Source: Acidimicrobiaceae bacterium (GTDB lineage Bacteria; Actinomycetota; Acidimicrobiia; Acidimicrobiales; RAAP-2). From it: a stretch of DNA of 64,000 nucleotides. Within the stretch, counting starts at the first letter, position 1, and the number at the start of each line of letters is the position of its first letter. A program made the position numbers and the translations under genes. Below are positions 35,626 to 44,583 of the stretch, piece by piece. The notes under the pieces were generated by a model. It saw only the letters and a list, made by a program, of their open reading frames with translations. It ran no database searches and was not told the origin of the DNA. The DNA is taken from positions 86,476 through 150,475 of the forward strand of contig PMFN01000030.1 in assembly GCA_003155135.1 (NCBI GenBank), written 5' to 3'.

Positions 35626-36987
35626 TCACTGGAGCTCGCCGAGGTAGGGCGGGTTCGCCACGAGGAGCTGGTCGCGCACGCCGTCGGCCAGCAGCGTGGC
35701 CACCCCGAGGAGATCCTTGTCGTAGTTGCCGGCGCGGATGCCTGCCGCCAGGTCGCCGTCGTCGGCTGCACCGAGACGGCGAAGGCGTTCCGAGTGTGCA
35801 GCGACCGCTCCCGGCGCGAGCGCCAGCTCACGGCCGACTATGGCCAGCACGTTGCGCGCCACCCGTGCCTCGAAGCGGGCTGCCCCCTCCGCCTGCGGCA
35901 TGACCGAGGCCTCGAGGTACTCGGTCACGGCCTCCACAAGCTCGGCGACGGTGGGACGGCCGAACACCGTGCTCGTCACCGGCACCGTCCCGGGGCCATC
36001 CTCATGACTCGTTCCGTCTTCCTGCGGCCGGTCGACGCCCATCAGGTCGAGGAGGTCCCATTCGCTCTCGCAGACCCGCCGCCCGATGGCGGCGAGCTCC
36101 ACCGAGCGGGTCGCCCCGCTCAGGTGCGCCGACGCCTGGAGGAGGCAGATCACCGCCCATTTGATGGTGGCGTACGCCTCCCACCACCGGACCCGCTCGT
36201 GGTCCACCGGCTCGCCGCCGGCGGCCGTATAGGTGTCGAGGAACGCGTCGAGCTCGCCGAAACCGCCCACCCGGCCCCGGCCACCGAACCGCCAGGACCG
36301 GGCGCACAGCCATCCGATGTCCTCGGCTGGGTCCCCCAGGTGGGCGAGCTCCCAGTCGAGCACGCCACGCAGACCGGTGTCGTCGATGAGGAGGTTGCCC
36401 ATTCGGAAATCTCCGTGGACCACGACCGGTCGGCCCATGTGCGGACGATGGTGGTCCAGCCATCGCACGCCCAGTTCGAGGACCGGCCGTGCCGCACCCA
36501 GCGCATCGAGAAACTCGAGCGGGTGGCGCAGCGGATCGGCGCCGGGGAGACCGTGGACCGACGCCGGGTCGATGGTGTGGATGGCGGCCAGGGCGGTCGC
36601 CGCCTGGTCGGTCAGCGCCGCTCGTGCGCCGGCGAACTCGTCGCCAAAGATGCGACGGGGAATGGTCTCCCCCTCGAGGCGCTCGACCACCAGCCAGCCG
36701 CTGGGCAGCCCGTCGGCGGCACCGGCGGCCACCACGCCGGGCACCGGGACCCCGGCCGCGGCCGCCGCCCGCAGGAGGTTCGCTTCCACGTCGGTCCCGG
36801 ACCGCTCCGACAGACCGTCCCCCCGCACCTGTTGGAGGATGAGGCGTCGCACCGCCCCGGCCTCGGTCTCGAGCTCGAACGCGCTGGTCAGGCGCGACGC
36901 ACCACCCGAGAGCCGGCGCACCGACGCGACTCGTCCACCTAGTGCCTTCCCCAGCTGGCCGGCCAGCTCCGCCGTGCCGCTGCTCAC
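35626..36987 (-). CDS. Phosphotransferase family protein (APH fold) with DUF6285-like C-terminus
   Basis: This 453-residue protein has an aminoglycoside-phosphotransferase-like kinase domain. VVVHGDFRMGNLLIDD is the catalytic loop (Asp in HGDF) and GVLDWELAHLGDPAEDIGWL the metal loop. The C-terminal 120 residues, starting RPTVAELVEAVTEYLEASV, form an extra helical domain found in acyl-CoA-linked actinobacterial members. It sits 24 bp after the previous gene, in the same direction. Resistance to aminoglycosides is not implied; a metabolite kinase is more likely. Confidence 0.85.
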   Translation of the reverse strand: MSSGTAELAGQLGKALGGRVASVRRLSGGASRLTSAFELETEAGAVRRLILQQVRGDGLSERSGTDVEANLLRAAAAAGVPVPGVVAAGAADGLPSGWLVVERLEGETIPRRIFGDEFAGARAALTDQAATALAAIHTIDPASVHGLPGADPLRHPLEFLDALGAARPVLELGVRWLDHHRPHMGRPVVVHGDFRMGNLLIDDTGLRGVLDWELAHLGDPAEDIGWLCARSWRFGGRGRVGGFGELDAFLDTYTAAGGEPVDHERVRWWEAYATIKWAVICLLQASAHLSGATRSVELAAIGRRVCESEWDLLDLMGVDRPQEDGTSHEDGPGTVPVTSTVFGRPTVAELVEAVTEYLEASVMPQAEGAARFEARVARNVLAIVGRELALAPGAVAAHSERLRRLGAADDGDLAAGIRAGNYDKDLLGVATLLADGVRDQLLVANPPYLGELQ

Positions 36988-37011
36988 CGGCGCACCCTGG
37001 TCATGCGCGCT

Positions 37012-38043
37012 CTACGCCACCGGGACGGCGGGCTTCCCGCTCTCGTCGAGCTGATGGAGGTATTCGGCGATGCCATGGCCCGAGAGCGTGCTGCCATCGT
37101 CGGCCCGGTACGTCCATCGCGTCAGCCCCTCGTTGACCACCGTGCCCCCGGCCCTTCCGATGTCCGCCACCCGCTGCACCTCGCCGGTCAGAGCAAAGGT
37201 GCGATCACGTTTGTCCACGACGACGGCGTGGACGACGCGCTGGGTGAGCCCGTCGTCGGCCAGCTCCGTGCGCAGCCGCCACTCCTTGATGCTCGTCACC
37301 TGGGCGTCCTTCAACACCCAGCCGCGGTGCAGGTCACCGGCGGACGTGCCGAGACGGATGCCGCCCAGGTGCATGGACTCGCCGAGGTTGATGCTGAACC
37401 ACCGCCACATCGACGGGCCGCCCCAGCGGCGAGGGCCCCACGACCGATCACGGTTGCCGAATGCGTCGCCCCACGCGTGGGTGGCGCCGTCGATCGTCAT
37501 CGAGCCGCTCCAGCGTCCAGCCTGCTCGAGGTGGCCCTTGCCGGTCGTGCCCGTGGCTGCCGAGGCCTCCTCGCTGTGGGGTGCCCCCGATCGCTGCCCG
37601 TCGGTGCCTACCGCCGGTGAGACGGCGTCGAAGCGAACGTCGACAACCAAGTGGACGGAGTGGGTGGGTTCGCCCCCCCGCCGGCACGCTCTGGCCGGCG
37701 CTTCGACGTCGGCCACGATGCGCCAGCTCTTCATCGGGTCGAGCAGCTCGTAGCGCACGCCTCCGACCACGAGCGGCGGCCCCACCATCTCGCGCTGCGT
37801 CACCACGTGGCGGTATTCGGCCAGCTCCCCGCCCGGGAGCCACGCGGAGAAGCCGACATCCATGGTGCCCTCGTTGGGTCGGACGCCGATCCGGGTGAAG
37901 AAGCCACTGTCCGAACCAGGGTCATACGCGTTGAAGTAGTACGACTCGCTCCACGCCGAATCGGGCTCGACGGGGTGCGCGAAGTCGTGCTCGGGAGCGA
38001 GGATGGGCACGGGCCAACTCTTGCCGATGGCACCCGCGTGCAC
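37012..38043 (-). CDS. CrtC/DUF7064-like beta-rich protein (function unknown)
   Basis: This is a 343-residue soluble protein. GFFTRIGVRPNEGTMDVGFSAWLPGG and the Trp-rich block WGDAFGNRDRSWGPRRWGG match the hydroxyneurosporene-synthase/AttH-type beta fold (DUF7064-like). The RDRSWGPRRW motif is the strongest sign. Such proteins often sit beside APH-type phosphotransferases, as here. The GTG at 38043 was chosen; other starts are nearby. The reaction is unknown. Confidence 0.72.
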   Translation of the reverse strand: MHAGAIGKSWPVPILAPEHDFAHPVEPDSAWSESYYFNAYDPGSDSGFFTRIGVRPNEGTMDVGFSAWLPGGELAEYRHVVTQREMVGPPLVVGGVRYELLDPMKSWRIVADVEAPARACRRGGEPTHSVHLVVDVRFDAVSPAVGTDGQRSGAPHSEEASAATGTTGKGHLEQAGRWSGSMTIDGATHAWGDAFGNRDRSWGPRRWGGPSMWRWFSINLGESMHLGGIRLGTSAGDLHRGWVLKDAQVTSIKEWRLRTELADDGLTQRVVHAVVVDKRDRTFALTGEVQRVADIGRAGGTVVNEGLTRWTYRADDGSTLSGHGIAEYLHQLDESGKPAVPVA

Positions 38044-38160
38044 AATTGGCCCGGGCGAGGGCCTTCCTGCTCACGCCACGCGTGGCAGTGCCGTCGCCAC
38101 ACCCGTCGTCACACTCCCGGGCGCCAGCTCGTCCGGTCCCGAAGAGGCTCTGGTGTTCGC

Positions 38161-39033
38161 TCAGTTCTCGAGGGCACGCGCCACCACCGTGACGTCCTCG
38201 TTGCCGAGGCCCTGTTGCACGACGCCTTCCCACTCCTTCGCAAGCGAAGCAAGGACCGTGAATCGCTCGGGATCGCCTTCTTCGAGGGCAAGGTGGACGT
38301 CCTTTAAGGCCAGAGCCAAAGGGAACTCGGGCGAGTAGTTGCCCTCGGCCATGCGCGCCATTTTTCCGTTCGCCCATGGCGAGATGAGCGGACCGCCCGC
38401 AAAGGCGTCCAGGACGCTGTGGGTCTCGAGTCCCAGATGACGTGCCAGGGCCAGCGAGTTGGCAAGCCCTTCAGCCCCGAAGGCAAGCAGGGTGTTGTTG
38501 ACGAGCTTCATGCGCGAGCCGAGCCCGACATCGCCCAGCCAGACCGTACGTTGCCCGATTGCCGCGAAGAAAGGCTCGGCAGTAGGCCGCGCCTCTTCGG
38601 TCCCAGAGGCAAAGATGGTCAGCTTCCCCTGCTCGGCGGGAACCTTGCTTCCCGACACGGGCGCGTCGAGGAACAGGACATCGGGGCGCTGCTTCTCGAC
38701 GATCGAGCCGATGGCCGCGGTCCCCTCGACGCCGATCGTGCTCATTTGTGCCCAGACGACGCCGGCAGGAAGCGCCGCCAGCATGCCGAGATCGACGGCG
38801 ATTGCCATCACCGCGCGGGCATCGGTGACCATGGTGATGACCATGTCGACCCCCGTGACCGCGTCCGCGACCGATCCGGCGACCTCAGCGCCTTGATCGG
38901 CCATTCGGCTGGCGACGCCAGCATCCCGATCCCACACGACCGTCGGCAGTCCATTGCGGAGGGCACTGCCGGCCATCGCGCGACCCATGGTGCCGAGACC
39001 AAGCACGGCGAGCTTCGGCCCTCTGTCAGCCAC
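38161..39033 (-). CDS. NAD(P)-dependent beta-hydroxyacid dehydrogenase (HIBADH family)
   Basis: This dehydrogenase of 3-hydroxyisobutyrate type has 290 residues. GLGTMG (12-17) is the Rossmann loop, LDAPVSGSKVPAEQGKLT (122-139) the substrate loop, and Lys176 in RMKLVNN the catalytic base. The C-terminal domain is all helical. The substrate may be 3-hydroxyisobutyrate, glyoxylate or succinic semialdehyde. It stands alone; the base composition around it begins to shift to less GC-rich than the first 37 kb. Confidence 0.9.
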   Translation of the reverse strand: MADRGPKLAVLGLGTMGRAMAGSALRNGLPTVVWDRDAGVASRMADQGAEVAGSVADAVTGVDMVITMVTDARAVMAIAVDLGMLAALPAGVVWAQMSTIGVEGTAAIGSIVEKQRPDVLFLDAPVSGSKVPAEQGKLTIFASGTEEARPTAEPFFAAIGQRTVWLGDVGLGSRMKLVNNTLLAFGAEGLANSLALARHLGLETHSVLDAFAGGPLISPWANGKMARMAEGNYSPEFPLALALKDVHLALEEGDPERFTVLASLAKEWEGVVQQGLGNEDVTVVARALEN

Positions 39034-39478
39034 GATGGCCTCCCTGGGTGGTTGCCCGGACCGTTACGGAGCCAGCCCGATGAGATTGGGAACCAACGGC
39101 GGATTCGGTGTCCGTCGCCGTCAGAAACACTGCTTCAAGGACATTTTCGCGCTGACCGCAATCCACGACAAGGGCCTGAAGATCCACTGCGCCGTGCCCG
39201 ATCCCCCCCCAGCCGGTGGCGATTGATCTCCGGCCGTCTGTTCAGGTCTTGTCGGTTCGGTTCGGTCTGAGTCCACAGTGCTGTCTCGAAGGACGAAGCA
39301 ACACCGGACGATGTGCGATCCGCCACCGACCGTCACCGTTGCCAGATGCCCAACTGGCGCCGTGGCCGATGGCTGACGGGCGGTGGCGCGATCCGCTACG
39401 CCCGAATGTGCCGGCAAGCGGACCGAACTGGCAGGTTCGCGGTCAGGCCGCGCTCAGCGCGGAGCAGTACTGTGGCCC
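39034..39478. other. Gene-free stretch
   Basis: About 445 bases carry no recognisable gene, tRNA or repeat. The only frames open here are short and lack known motifs. Promoters for the flanking genes are presumably within it. Eight C in a row occur at about 39205-39213. Confidence 0.5.
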
Positions 39479-40426
39479 ATGGCGAAATTCGGCATACAGC
39501 TGCCCAACTTCTCGGGATTTGAGTCTGGCGACCTCTTCGAGCACGTGGCCGGCCTGGCGACGACAGCGGAAGAGTCCGGGTTCGACTCGGTGTGGGTCAT
39601 GGACCACTTTTTCCAATTGCCGCCCTTGGGTGGGCCGAACGAACCGATGCTCGAGGCGTACACGTTGCTTGGGGCGTTGGCCGCCCGCACCCACCGGGTG
39701 CAGCTCGGGACCCTCGTCACCGGCGTGACGTATCGCAACCCCGGCATCTTGGCCAAGATCGTCACCACGCTGGACATCATCTCTCGGGGCCGGGCCATCC
39801 TTGGCATCGGGGGAGCTTGGTACGACGTCGAGCATCAGGGCCTCGGCATCGAGTATCCGAGCGACGGCGTGCGCCTCGACATGCTTGAAGAGGCGGTTCA
39901 GGTCTGCCGGGCAATGTTCACCGGCGATGACGTGAGCTTCGAGGGAAACCACTACCGGCTCGACCATGCGCGCAATTTGCCCCGGCCCGTCCAGACCGAT
40001 GGGCCGAAAATCATGATCGGTGGTGGCGGCGAGAAGCGGACTCTGCGTCTCGTGGCCCTCTACGCCGACATGTGCAACGTGACCGGCGATGCCGGCACGC
40101 TCGCCCACAAGATCGAGGTGCTCCATCGTCACTGCGCTGAAGTCGGCCGGGATCCCGCGGAGATTGCCATCACATGGATGACCCCGCTGATCCTGACCAC
40201 GTCCGACCAGAACACGGCTGAGATGCGCGAGATTCTGGCTGCGGCCGGCTCCGCCCAAGAGATTGCCGGATTCACCGTCGGCCAACCCCGTGAGATTCCC
40301 GATCTGGTAGCAGCTCACATCGATGCCGGAGCCGACGAAGTGATCTTCAGCCTTGCCTTTGCTGACAAGGCGGGAATCGCCGCCGTCGGCGCGGCGTGTG
40401 GTCTGAGCGGAATGCCAACTCCCTAG
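39479..40426 (+). CDS. LLM class F420-dependent oxidoreductase (TIGR03560-like)
   Basis: This is a luciferase-like TIM-barrel oxidoreductase of 315 residues that would use F420. FGIQLPNFSGFESG opens the fold, followed by ESGFDSVWVMDHFFQLP and VTGVTYRNPGILAKIVTTLDIISRGRAILGIGGAW, the cofactor region. It ends in the expected family length. The ATG at 39479 is preceded by GCGGAGCAG. No close operon partner is seen, so the substrate is open. Confidence 0.9.
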   Translation: MAKFGIQLPNFSGFESGDLFEHVAGLATTAEESGFDSVWVMDHFFQLPPLGGPNEPMLEAYTLLGALAARTHRVQLGTLVTGVTYRNPGILAKIVTTLDIISRGRAILGIGGAWYDVEHQGLGIEYPSDGVRLDMLEEAVQVCRAMFTGDDVSFEGNHYRLDHARNLPRPVQTDGPKIMIGGGGEKRTLRLVALYADMCNVTGDAGTLAHKIEVLHRHCAEVGRDPAEIAITWMTPLILTTSDQNTAEMREILAAAGSAQEIAGFTVGQPREIPDLVAAHIDAGADEVIFSLAFADKAGIAAVGAACGLSGMPTP

Positions 40427-40530
40427 CCGGAGCAATGGCCCAGGGGTCGGCGTTCGAGATGTCCGCCGGCCGGCAGCAGTTGGCTGCCCCCGTCGCAACG
40501 GGAGTAGGCCCGTATCCCTCATCTCGAAGT

Positions 40531-40790
40531 GCCGAGAGATGAGCGTTGTGATTGTCGGACGACTGAGGCACCTGCGACCAAGAAAGTCATGGTTCTCTCG
40601 ATGACCAAGCGTCAGTTCGACCCGATCAGAACAACCGAGTGGTGATCGTCGGTGGGGTGGCCGGAGGGATGTCCGCCGCTACTCGTCGTCGCCGACTCGA
40701 CGCGGAGGTCACCATCACCGTCCTCGAGCGATCAGGGCATCTGTCGTTCGCCGACTGCGGCCTGCCCTACTTCGTTGGCGGCAAGGCCCA
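40531..40790 (+). pseudogene. Truncated duplicate of the CoA-disulfide reductase operon (5' fragment)
   Basis: This segment repeats the sequence at 46121-46370 with roughly 90% identity by eye. It contains the last part of the small Cys-rich gene and the first 50 or so codons of the CoA-disulfide reductase (VVIVGGVAGGMSAATR up to NCGLPYF, here DCGLPYFVGG). It then breaks off at GGCAAGGCC. The AAGAGAAAG of the intact copy is AAGAAAG here, and 5 bp are inserted next to TTCGA, so the upstream frame is shifted. The active-site Cys is kept. It is a remnant, not a gene. Confidence 0.85.
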
Positions 40791-40839
40791 TGGGGGCGTG
40801 CCGACAACATGCCCTTCAACCAACCACCTGCCCGAGTAC

Positions 40840-41115
40840 CTAACCTGTGATCACGTTGTGAACAGTCGCCACCATCGGTTCCTTGAGGCCGACGCCGAGT
40901 TCGGTGAGGACTGGCATCAGAGTGGGTCCGAAGGCGTCAAAGTCCTCCTGTGATTCCCAAGTATCGAATACCTGTATCTCGCCGTTCGACTCCAAGGCGC
41001 AGTGGTAGGTGCGCCCTTTTGGCGCCCCCCCACCGGCTGCCTCCAGCTTCTTGATCGCGCTGTCGTACTTTTCGGGCGTGAATCCTTCGTGCACGAAATA
41101 AATGCCAAGTGCCAT
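40840..41115 (-). CDS. Small dimeric alpha-beta barrel (ABM-fold) protein
   Basis: This 91-residue protein reads MALGIYFVHEGFTPEKYDSA and has IQVFDTWESQEDFDAFGPTLMPVL, the fold pattern of the antibiotic-biosynthesis-monooxygenase (ABM) superfamily. GGAGG lies 9 nt before the ATG. It is divergent from the next gene, a similar small protein. Enzyme or stress role is unknown; quinone or heme-related oxidation are family options only. Confidence 0.72.
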   Translation of the reverse strand: MALGIYFVHEGFTPEKYDSAIKKLEAAGGGAPKGRTYHCALESNGEIQVFDTWESQEDFDAFGPTLMPVLTELGVGLKEPMVATVHNVITG

Positions 41116-41438
41116 GCCGCACCGTCCTCCTGCGTACTCAACGCAATGTTGATGCTCGAGCCAATCCGCCTTGGACCTGGCCCACTCGGACCGTAGCTCG
41201 CAGCGCGTACCGAATGTCGACTGTGGTCCAGCGGTGGCGGAGGCTCTGGCCCCGAGTATCCCTGGACGCCGATGTGTGTCACAGGATTCATCTGCACGGC
41301 TGAGACGGCTTCTCTTCCGACGAGTCGACGGTGCTCGAGTCAAGATCCGCAGCAGCGAGGCAGCTGGCGATGCTGAGCCGTAGATTGAAGATGCCGACCT
41401 AGTTAGGGCTGGCGATTGATAAGGGGGGGGTATTTGCC
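41116..41438. other. Divergent intergenic region between two small ABM-fold genes
   Basis: This 323-bp gap holds no gene I can support. Eight G in a row (41423-41430) lie just before the ATG of the right-hand gene, at the ribosome-binding position. Confidence 0.5.
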
Positions 41439-41744
41439 ATGAGCGTTACGGTCACGATTCACTTTCCGGTTTCAGATGTCGCCAAGGCCATCGAAGGCCT
41501 TCACGGCAACGCCCAATTCCTCGAGGAGATCACCGAGTCAACGAGGGGCGCGGGGATGCTCCATCACCGGTTCGTTTCCGGAGACGGCGAGCTGATGGTC
41601 ATCGACGAATGGGAGACCGCCAAGCAATTCCAAAGCTTCTTCGACGGAAACCCCAAGGTCGCAGACGTCATGGCTTCTATCGGGATGACCGGACCACCTG
41701 AGATCACCGTGTTCGGATCGATCGACGCGCCCGGCACCGTCTAA
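41439..41744 (+). CDS. Small ABM-fold-like protein
   Basis: This is a 101-residue protein. The FVSGDGELMVIDEWETAKQFQSFF core is typical of the dimeric alpha-beta barrel (ABM/EthD-like) superfamily, with a short helical N-terminus. It is divergent from another small ABM-fold gene at 40840-41115, which it resembles only in fold. A G8 tract acts as the ribosome site region. Function is not known. Confidence 0.7.
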   Translation: MSVTVTIHFPVSDVAKAIEGLHGNAQFLEEITESTRGAGMLHHRFVSGDGELMVIDEWETAKQFQSFFDGNPKVADVMASIGMTGPPEITVFGSIDAPGTV

Positions 41745-42003
41745 GCAAGCGCAGGGCCCGCGATCTGGCATACGACGGCCAGCCACCGAGGTCGGCGGGC
41801 ACACCGGAACCTTGGTGCGGGTACCGAACGCCGGCCGATGGGACAGTGCGAGGATTTTGAGCCCAACCGAACATGCTGAAGCGTGGACCAACAGAACGCG
41901 AACAGAGCCGAAGAGGGGGTGGACCACAAGTTAGGCCCCCCTCAAGACATCGAACAAGGAGCGCCTCCATAGGTTGCGCATCCCCCAAAGCGATGGAGGG
42001 CCG

Positions 42004-44553
42004 GTGATCGACGGCGACGCAAGTACCCACGTACCGGTCTATCCCAGCCGGCTCAGCAAACGCTTCAGTCGGCTCATGCGTCGGAAAGGCCTTACCTCAA
42101 TAGGCAGCAAGGATGCCCAAACAGATACCACGGCACCCCTCATTGACGCTCTGGACGGGGACCGGTTGCCCGAGGTCAGCGCGGCGTTGAAAGCCGAAGC
42201 GTCCCGTGAGGTCGATGCACGTACGGTGGGTCGCCCCTCCCCTTACGGCATCTGTCTTTCGGGCGGTGGCATTCGCTCGGCTGCATTCAGCCTGGGTGTG
42301 CTCCAGGAAATGAACAAGCACGGGATGTTGCATGGGCCGAAGCGCGCCGATTATCTCTCGTCGGTTTCCGGAGGGTCCTACATGGCCGGCGCTGTGGCAA
42401 TCGTCCAACGTGGCCGGTTCCCCAAGACGCGCGCACCAACTCCGAAGGAGAGCAAGCCGCCGCCCGATCCCATCGTCCCGTCAACGTCGATGCCTGCGTT
42501 CGCTCCGGGTAGTCCGGAGGAGACGTACCTGCGGGACAACACCCGCTACCTGACGCACGGTTGGGGCGGACCAGTCGCTGCGATATGGCGCCTGTTCATG
42601 GGGATCCTGTGGAATCTGTTGATTCTGGTGCTCATGGTGGGCCTCATCTTCGTGGCACTTGGCTGGGTTTACGGATTGCGGCTGCCGTCGCTCCAGGCCC
42701 ATTGCGCTTCGACGGCACTCGACTGTGTGCGGCCTCACCACTTCTCATTTCCGGCGTGGGTCTTCGTCGTCGCCATCGCCATGGGGGCAGCCGCTCTGTT
42801 GACGGGGATGCTGCTCGTGTTTCGCCAGTGGACACTCGAAGGCACCAGGCGCGTGCTTCTCGGGGCCTCACTCGCACTCGCCGCTGGGGCCGTGCTTTGG
42901 CTTCTCGCGGTCGTGGTCGTTCCGATTCTCTTGGAATGGATCCGCTCAGGTTTCAGTACCCCGCAAACTCCGAGCAGCACCGTCAAGAGCTCAGGGACCG
43001 GGACCGTGGCTGCCGCGAGTGGGATCAGTATGGGCGCCGCCGTGCTGACAGCCTTGTTCGGCACCAGAGTCTCGCGGACGGTCCAGGCAGGATGGGACGA
43101 GGTTCCGGCTGGCGCCAAGGCGGCTCTCGCGACCCGAGCAAAGAACTTGCTGCTGCGTCTACGTGTTCCCCTTGTGAACCTTCTCGCTGCACTCATCGGG
43201 CCACTCACGGTCGTGTTGACCGCGGTGTTTGCCCTCGATCTGGGATCGCTCTATCCGCTCACAACCGGCGGGCGAGCGGTGTTTCTCGCCGTCGCCCTCT
43301 GGGCTATCGCCCTCGTCGTGGGGGTGGTGATCTGGTCCTTTGGTGACGTCACCGCCTGGTCGATGCATCCCTTCTACCGGGAGAGTCTGAGTGCGTCGTT
43401 TGTCCTGAAGCGATTCAAGGCCAACCCCGACACATGGTCGCCCACGACGACCGTCGACAATGGCGAGACGATCGCGGCGACGCGCAGGCCCTACGACCAC
43501 GAGTACCCGATTTCAGGGCTTACCGGGAAAGCCTTCGACTTTCCCGAACTGGTCATCTGTGCGGCAGCGAACATCTCGAGTTACGGCGCGACCCCAACCG
43601 GGTCGCGGGTCTCGAGTTTCGTGTTCTCGGTACCCGACATCGGGGGGCCGCTGGTGGGCTCGTGGCCAGCGGCCACCTACGAGGATGTGCTTTCGAAGAT
43701 GGTGCACCTACGACGCAGCGTGACGCTGCCCGCCGCAATTGCCATGTCGGGCGCGGCCCTCTCGCCGGAGATGGGTCGAATGACGCGCGCCCCCTTGCGG
43801 TTCCTTCTCACCATGTTCAACATCCGACTCGGGGTTTGGATCCCCAACCCCAATCGGTTGGCGGAATTCGAACTCCGCAATGGCAGCGGGTGGAGACGTC
43901 TGTGGATGAGACCGAGAGTCAAGTACCTCCTGAGCGAGATGATTGGACGCAATCGGCTGGAGTCGAAATTCCTCTACGTCACCGACGGTGGGCACTACGA
44001 GAATCTGGGCCTCGTCGAACTGATCCGAAGAAGGTGTCGTTACATCTGGTGCGTGGACGCCTCGGGCGAATCCCAAGACGGCTTCTCCACGATCGCCGGC
44101 GCTGTCGCCTTGGCCTTCAACGAACTCGGGATCCGGATCGACATCGATCCAGAGGCGGACATGGCACCCGACCCGACCGTGACGCAAGAGCGAGTCAAAA
44201 TCGGCAAAAAGCCGGTTGTCCGCAGCACATTTTGCACCGGCATCATCCACTACAGCGATGCCGCAGACGACATCGGGCGACTCGTCATCATAAAGACCGG
44301 CGTTCCTGCTGACGCGCCCGAGGACGTCATGAGCTTCTACGAGCAGAACGCCAAGTTCCCCTGCGATTCGACGGTCGACCAGCTGTATACGGCGGACCGC
44401 TTCGACGCCTATCGATCGCTCGGTGCCTTTTCGTTTGGGCAGGCCTATGCGCACATGGGACCGGGATTTGAGGCGTATCGCAACTTTGTCCGGTGGCCTT
44501 GGGCGGGCGGTCAACGAAAGAAAATCGGCGAGGTCGTTATCTCGCAGACATAG
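42004..44553 (+). CDS. Patatin-like phospholipase with large membrane insert
   Basis: This is a lipid acyl hydrolase of about 849 residues. YGICLSGGGIRSAAFSLGVLQEM holds the oxyanion loop, and SSVSGGSYMAG (about residue 122 from this start) carries the serine nucleophile in an SVSGGS form. The catalytic Asp is in VTDGGHYENLGLVEL, about 540 residues later. Between them lie about six transmembrane helices (nt 42570-43370). The usual patatin has these motifs within 200-250 residues. A TTG at 41974 is an alternative start. The next gene follows 31 bp after and probably acts with it. Confidence 0.82.
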   Translation: MIDGDASTHVPVYPSRLSKRFSRLMRRKGLTSIGSKDAQTDTTAPLIDALDGDRLPEVSAALKAEASREVDARTVGRPSPYGICLSGGGIRSAAFSLGVLQEMNKHGMLHGPKRADYLSSVSGGSYMAGAVAIVQRGRFPKTRAPTPKESKPPPDPIVPSTSMPAFAPGSPEETYLRDNTRYLTHGWGGPVAAIWRLFMGILWNLLILVLMVGLIFVALGWVYGLRLPSLQAHCASTALDCVRPHHFSFPAWVFVVAIAMGAAALLTGMLLVFRQWTLEGTRRVLLGASLALAAGAVLWLLAVVVVPILLEWIRSGFSTPQTPSSTVKSSGTGTVAAASGISMGAAVLTALFGTRVSRTVQAGWDEVPAGAKAALATRAKNLLLRLRVPLVNLLAALIGPLTVVLTAVFALDLGSLYPLTTGGRAVFLAVALWAIALVVGVVIWSFGDVTAWSMHPFYRESLSASFVLKRFKANPDTWSPTTTVDNGETIAATRRPYDHEYPISGLTGKAFDFPELVICAAANISSYGATPTGSRVSSFVFSVPDIGGPLVGSWPAATYEDVLSKMVHLRRSVTLPAAIAMSGAALSPEMGRMTRAPLRFLLTMFNIRLGVWIPNPNRLAEFELRNGSGWRRLWMRPRVKYLLSEMIGRNRLESKFLYVTDGGHYENLGLVELIRRRCRYIWCVDASGESQDGFSTIAGAVALAFNELGIRIDIDPEADMAPDPTVTQERVKIGKKPVVRSTFCTGIIHYSDAADDIGRLVIIKTGVPADAPEDVMSFYEQNAKFPCDSTVDQLYTADRFDAYRSLGAFSFGQAYAHMGPGFEAYRNFVRWPWAGGQRKKIGEVVISQT

Positions 44554-44583
44554 GGAACTGTTGGGCTTCCCAGGCCTCCGGCA

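Noticed and set aside
39121..39417. 98-codon minus-strand frame in the 39.0-39.5 kb gap
   Set aside because: Biased composition and no recognisable motif or ribosome site.
41421..41434. Operator half-site GGGGGTAT before the ABM-fold gene
   Set aside because: Only one arm is present; the opposite TACCC arm is missing.
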